In this document: positions 6,113 to 7,113 of the stretch, piece after piece
Position numbering within the stretch: position 1 is the first letter of the stretch
How the letters are laid out: every line of letters begins with the position of its first letter
Assembly (NCBI GenBank): GCA_947479185.1
Contig: CANJYY010000127.1
Location: forward strand, 1-7,113
Direction: 5' to 3'
Length of the DNA: 7,113 nucleotides
DNA from: Caulobacteraceae bacterium
GTDB taxonomy: Bacteria; Pseudomonadota; Alphaproteobacteria; Caulobacterales; Caulobacteraceae
Translations under genes and position numbers: made by a program
Notes under the pieces: generated by a model
Seen by the model: only the letters and a program-made list of their open reading frames with translations
Told to the model about the DNA's origin: nothing
Database searches by the model: none

Positions 6113-7113
6113 TCATCCGGCGCCGACCGCCTCGCCGACCGACGCGAACCCCTCGGCCCGCAGCCGCGCCGCAAGCTCGCGCTTGACCCGCGTGATCAGG
6201 CCCGGGCCCTCGTAGACCATGGCCGAATAGAGCTGCACGGCGCTGGCCCCGGCGCGGATCTTGGCCAGGGCGTCGGCCCCGGACGCGACGCCACCGGCCC
6301 CGATCAGGGTGAGTCGATGGCGGTCGTTGGCCGCGTGGAAACGGCTGAGCATGGTCGTCGACAGGGCCATCAGCGGCGGACCCGACAGGCCGCCGGTTTC
6401 GCCCTTCAGCGGCGAGCGCAGGGTCTCGGGGCGGGTGATGGTGGTGTTGGAGACGATGATGCCCTGCAGGCCGAAGGCGGCGACCGTCTCGACGATGGTC
6501 TCGACCTCGCCGTCCTCGAGGTCGGGCGCGACCTTGAGGAAGATCGGGTAGTCGCCGACCTGCGCCTGGCGCGCCTCGGCCAGCCGGCCGAGCAGTTCCT
6601 CCAGCGCCGCGCGGGTCTGCAGGGCGCGCAGGCCCGGCGTGTTGGGCGAGGAGATGTTGACGGTGAAGTAGTCGGCCAGGCCCCACAGCCGCTGCAGGCC
6701 CAGGACGTAGTCGCCGATGCGGTCTTCGGAGTCCTTGTTGGCCCCGATGTTGGCTCCGACCGGACCGGCCGCGCGGCGGCGGGCCAGGTTGCCGGCGAAG
6801 GCGCCAAGGCCGCCGTTGTTGAAGCCCAGGCGATTGATGACGCCGCGGTCCTCGGCCAGCCGGAACAGGCGCGGCCGCGGATTGCCCGCCTGGGGCAGAG
6901 GGGTGACCGTGCCGCATTCGACGAAGCCGAAGCCGGCCCGCAGCATGGCGGCCGGGACCTCGGCGTTCTTGTCGAAGCCGGCGGCCAGGCCGACCGGGGC
7001 GGCGAGGGGAATGCCGGCCAGGGTCGTGGCGAGGATCGGATCGTCCGGCGTGCGGTCCACGGGGCCCAGGCCAAGCTTCAGGCCGAGGATCGTGGCCGTA
7101 TGCGCGTCTTCCG
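6113..7113 (-). CDS. pyrD: Dihydroorotate dehydrogenase (quinone), class 2, 5' end cut off
   Basis: Oxidises (S)-dihydroorotate to orotate, the fourth step of pyrimidine synthesis, passing electrons through FMN to membrane quinone. The frame stays open to the right edge, and the codons up to 7111 read EDAHTATILGLKLGLGP, the membrane-associated N-terminal helix region of class 2 enzymes. The GTG at 7060 is therefore internal, and about 15-20 N-terminal residues lie beyond the window. Motifs seen are GFDKNAE (6959-6979), RLGFNNGG, NISSPNTPGLR (6626-6658, where the second Ser, codon 6647-6649, is the catalytic base), LKVAPDL, SNTT, GGLSGPPL, the phosphate-binding GAGGVASG and YSAMVYEGPGL. The Ser rather than Cys base and the N-terminal extension mark class 2. 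The C-terminus is complete, ending in GAG before TGA. No internal defect is seen. Confidence 0.97.
   Translation of the reverse strand, partial: EDAHTATILGLKLGLGPVDRTPDDPILATTLAGIPLAAPVGLAAGFDKNAEVPAAMLRAGFGFVECGTVTPLPQAGNPRPRLFRLAEDRGVINRLGFNNGGLGAFAGNLARRRAAGPVGANIGANKDSEDRIGDYVLGLQRLWGLADYFTVNISSPNTPGLRALQTRAALEELLGRLAEARQAQVGDYPIFLKVAPDLEDGEVETIVETVAAFGLQGIIVSNTTITRPETLRSPLKGETGGLSGPPLMALSTTMLSRFHAANDRHRLTLIGAGGVASGADALAKIRAGASAVQLYSAMVYEGPGLITRVKRELAARLRAEGFASVGEAVGAG

Overview
The window is very GC-rich DNA with tightly packed bacterial genes. It most resembles an alphaproteobacterium of the Caulobacterales type (Caulobacter, Phenylobacterium or Brevundimonas). The reasons are the base composition, the style of the proteins, and a GC-rich inverted-repeat element (4364-4481) of a kind I recall from those genomes. 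The taxonomic call is an inference.

Layout, left to right. Positions 1-106 hold no supported gene, only a hairpin that may be a terminator. A minus-strand gene (107-1393) encodes an exported protein of unknown function with a Met/Gly-rich segment. Upstream of it, 1394-1529 is an intergenic stretch carrying several short inverted repeats. The next minus-strand gene (1530-2558) encodes a P1/S58-family self-processing amidohydrolase related to DmpA and NylC. A 97-bp divergent promoter region follows, and then a plus-strand gene (2656-4359) for a lipoprotein gamma-glutamyltransferase. The gap between ggt and the next, convergent gene (4360-4490) is almost filled by a two-armed inverted repeat. 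The minus-strand gene at 4491-5993 is a membrane sensor histidine kinase with no response regulator beside it. Finally pyrD (class 2 dihydroorotate dehydrogenase) runs off the right edge on the minus strand.

The genes do not form one obvious pathway. PyrD is housekeeping pyrimidine synthesis, and the kinase lies downstream of it on the same strand with a 119-bp gap. The most suggestive grouping is the divergent pair of N-terminal-nucleophile hydrolases, one probably cytoplasmic and one a periplasm-facing lipoprotein. Both appear to mature by autocleavage before a threonine, and both families attack unusual amide bonds. A shared role in peptide or gamma-glutamyl compound turnover is possible but is not shown by the sequence.

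I found no RNA genes, CRISPR arrays, transposases, phage genes or clear signs of a defence or mobile system. Apart from the points listed as findings, this looks like an ordinary chromosomal region.
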